From Lachnospiraceae bacterium (GTDB lineage: Bacteria; Bacillota; Clostridia; Lachnospirales; Lachnospiraceae), in the NCBI GenBank assembly GCA_021203145.1, contig JAJQBS010000041.1, positions 1-58,953 on the forward strand: a stretch of DNA of 58,953 nt, read 5' to 3'. Below are positions 58,491 to 58,953 of the stretch, in pieces. Both the position numbers and the translations under genes were made by a program. Under the pieces are notes generated by a model. It ran no database searches, was not told where the DNA came from, and saw only the letters and a list, made by a program, of their open reading frames with translations. Numbering within the stretch: position 1 is the first letter of the stretch; each line of letters begins with the position of its first letter.

Positions 58491-58953
58491 ATGGAAAAGA
58501 AAATAAGAAATAAAATAAGAAACAAAACAGGGAATAAAACAGGAAGCAGAGCAGGAAAGAACCTTTTGTCACTGATACTGGCTGCAGTTTTGACAGTGGG
58601 AGCGATCCCCTGCAGTTTCCTGTCCGCAGAGGCCGAAGAGACAGAATTCGAAGAAATTACTGTGGTGGATAATGAAGAATGCACGATCCAGATTACCGGC
58701 CTGGATCCGGAGGACTGGCTTGGTTACACGGTGAACGCTTATTTCGAAAATAAATCGGAGGACGTTACCTATATGTTTGCTGTGGAGACAGCGGCTGTCA
58801 ATGGCGTGATGAACGATCCATACTTTGCTACGGAGATTGCTGCTGGGAAAAAAGAGAATTCAGAGATTACGTTTTATTCGCTGGACGAAGAGGATATCGG
58901 AGAGTTTACGGATATCGAACTCTGGTTCCGTGTGTATGACAGCGACGACTGGA
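58491..58953 (+). CDS. Secreted protein, 3' end beyond the window
   Basis: 154 codons, open at the window edge. A Lys/Asn-rich start (KIRNKIRNKTGNKTGSRAGK) leads to a signal peptide (LLSLILAAVLTVGAIPC, then SFLSAEAEE). A cysteine lies near the cleavage region (AIPCS), so a lipoprotein is possible. The mature part is a beta-rich acidic domain (TVNAYFENKSEDVTYMF, MNDPYFATEIAAGKK). Similar domains are found in uncharacterised secreted proteins of Lachnospiraceae. ATG 58491 follows GGGAAAATGGGAAA. Function unknown. Confidence 0.65.
   Translation, partial: MEKKIRNKIRNKTGNKTGSRAGKNLLSLILAAVLTVGAIPCSFLSAEAEETEFEEITVVDNEECTIQITGLDPEDWLGYTVNAYFENKSEDVTYMFAVETAAVNGVMNDPYFATEIAAGKKENSEITFYSLDEEDIGEFTDIELWFRVYDSDDW

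Overview
The window looks like a chromosomal segment of a gut-type Clostridia, most likely Lachnospiraceae (Bacillota). This is an inference from moderate GC content, strong AGGAGG ribosome sites, many protein families typical of that group (Rpn-type nucleases, AAA-ATPase/PD-(D/E)XK proteins, YesMN-type two-component systems with CUT1 sugar ABC transporters, Na+-pumping decarboxylase subunits, secreted FMN/FAD reductases) and a dispersed hairpin repeat. No rRNA, tRNA or CRISPR array was recognised.

Layout. 1-4.2 kb: HipBA-type toxin-antitoxin pair, a mosaic of sulfate-assimilation gene remnants (cysD, cysN, LysR), an Rpn nuclease gene with an in-frame amber stop, and a DUF445 gene cut off by an insertion sequence. 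4.2-6.3 kb: an IS1634-like element with 32-bp imperfect terminal repeats. 6.3-10 kb: an ADP-ribose-handling cluster (NADAR and macro-domain remnants, ADP-ribosylglycohydrolase, DUF1810, and a metallophosphoesterase carrying a nucleotidyltransferase-like N-terminal stub). 10-14.3 kb: Sel1-repeat protein, Na+-translocating decarboxylase beta subunit with a 43-aa partner behind a long structured leader, and a D-2-hydroxyacid dehydrogenase. 14.4-18 kb: a decayed Septu-like ATPase/HNH locus, a tcdA stub, rarA and an acidic protein. 18-25.6 kb: secreted fumarate-reductase-like flavoprotein, a divergent LysR regulator with an internal decapeptide repeat, and a large SNF2/SWIM helicase. 25.9-28.9 kb: remnants of an ATPase and an AAA/PD-(D/E)XK protein around a SAM methyltransferase. 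29-32.6 kb: polar amino-acid ABC transporter. 32.6-40.2 kb: AI-2E-family membrane protein, alpha/beta hydrolase, a GPH-symporter stub, GH2 beta-galactosidase, and a small-protein/membrane-protein pair. 40.4-46.1 kb: HicAB, two AAA/PD-(D/E)XK paralogues (one broken), a TIGR04076 protein and free-Met-(R)-sulfoxide reductase. 46.2-56 kb: a sugar-utilisation locus (CUT1 binding protein, YesM-like kinase, frameshifted YesN-like regulator, two permeases, GH2 hydrolase, Gfo/Idh/MocA oxidoreductase). 56-59 kb: Ser/Thr kinase, a divergent helical/HTH-like protein and two small envelope proteins.

Two themes stand out. First, gene decay is dense: at least fifteen broken genes, several joined to each other by internal deletions. 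Second, short repeats are abundant. The most striking is a palindromic element (TATGCACA followed by a two-tier GC hairpin with an AAGGA bulge) present at about seven sites. One copy lies in frame inside the methyltransferase gene and another lies inside an ATPase remnant.

Functionally, the 46-56 kb locus reads as a regulated glycoside importer and degrader: kinase and AraC-type regulator, two promoters sharing 21-bp-spaced direct repeats, importer, GH2 enzyme and oxidoreductase. The 6.3-10 kb cluster reads as a set of ADP-ribose 'erasers' with no obvious writer in the window.
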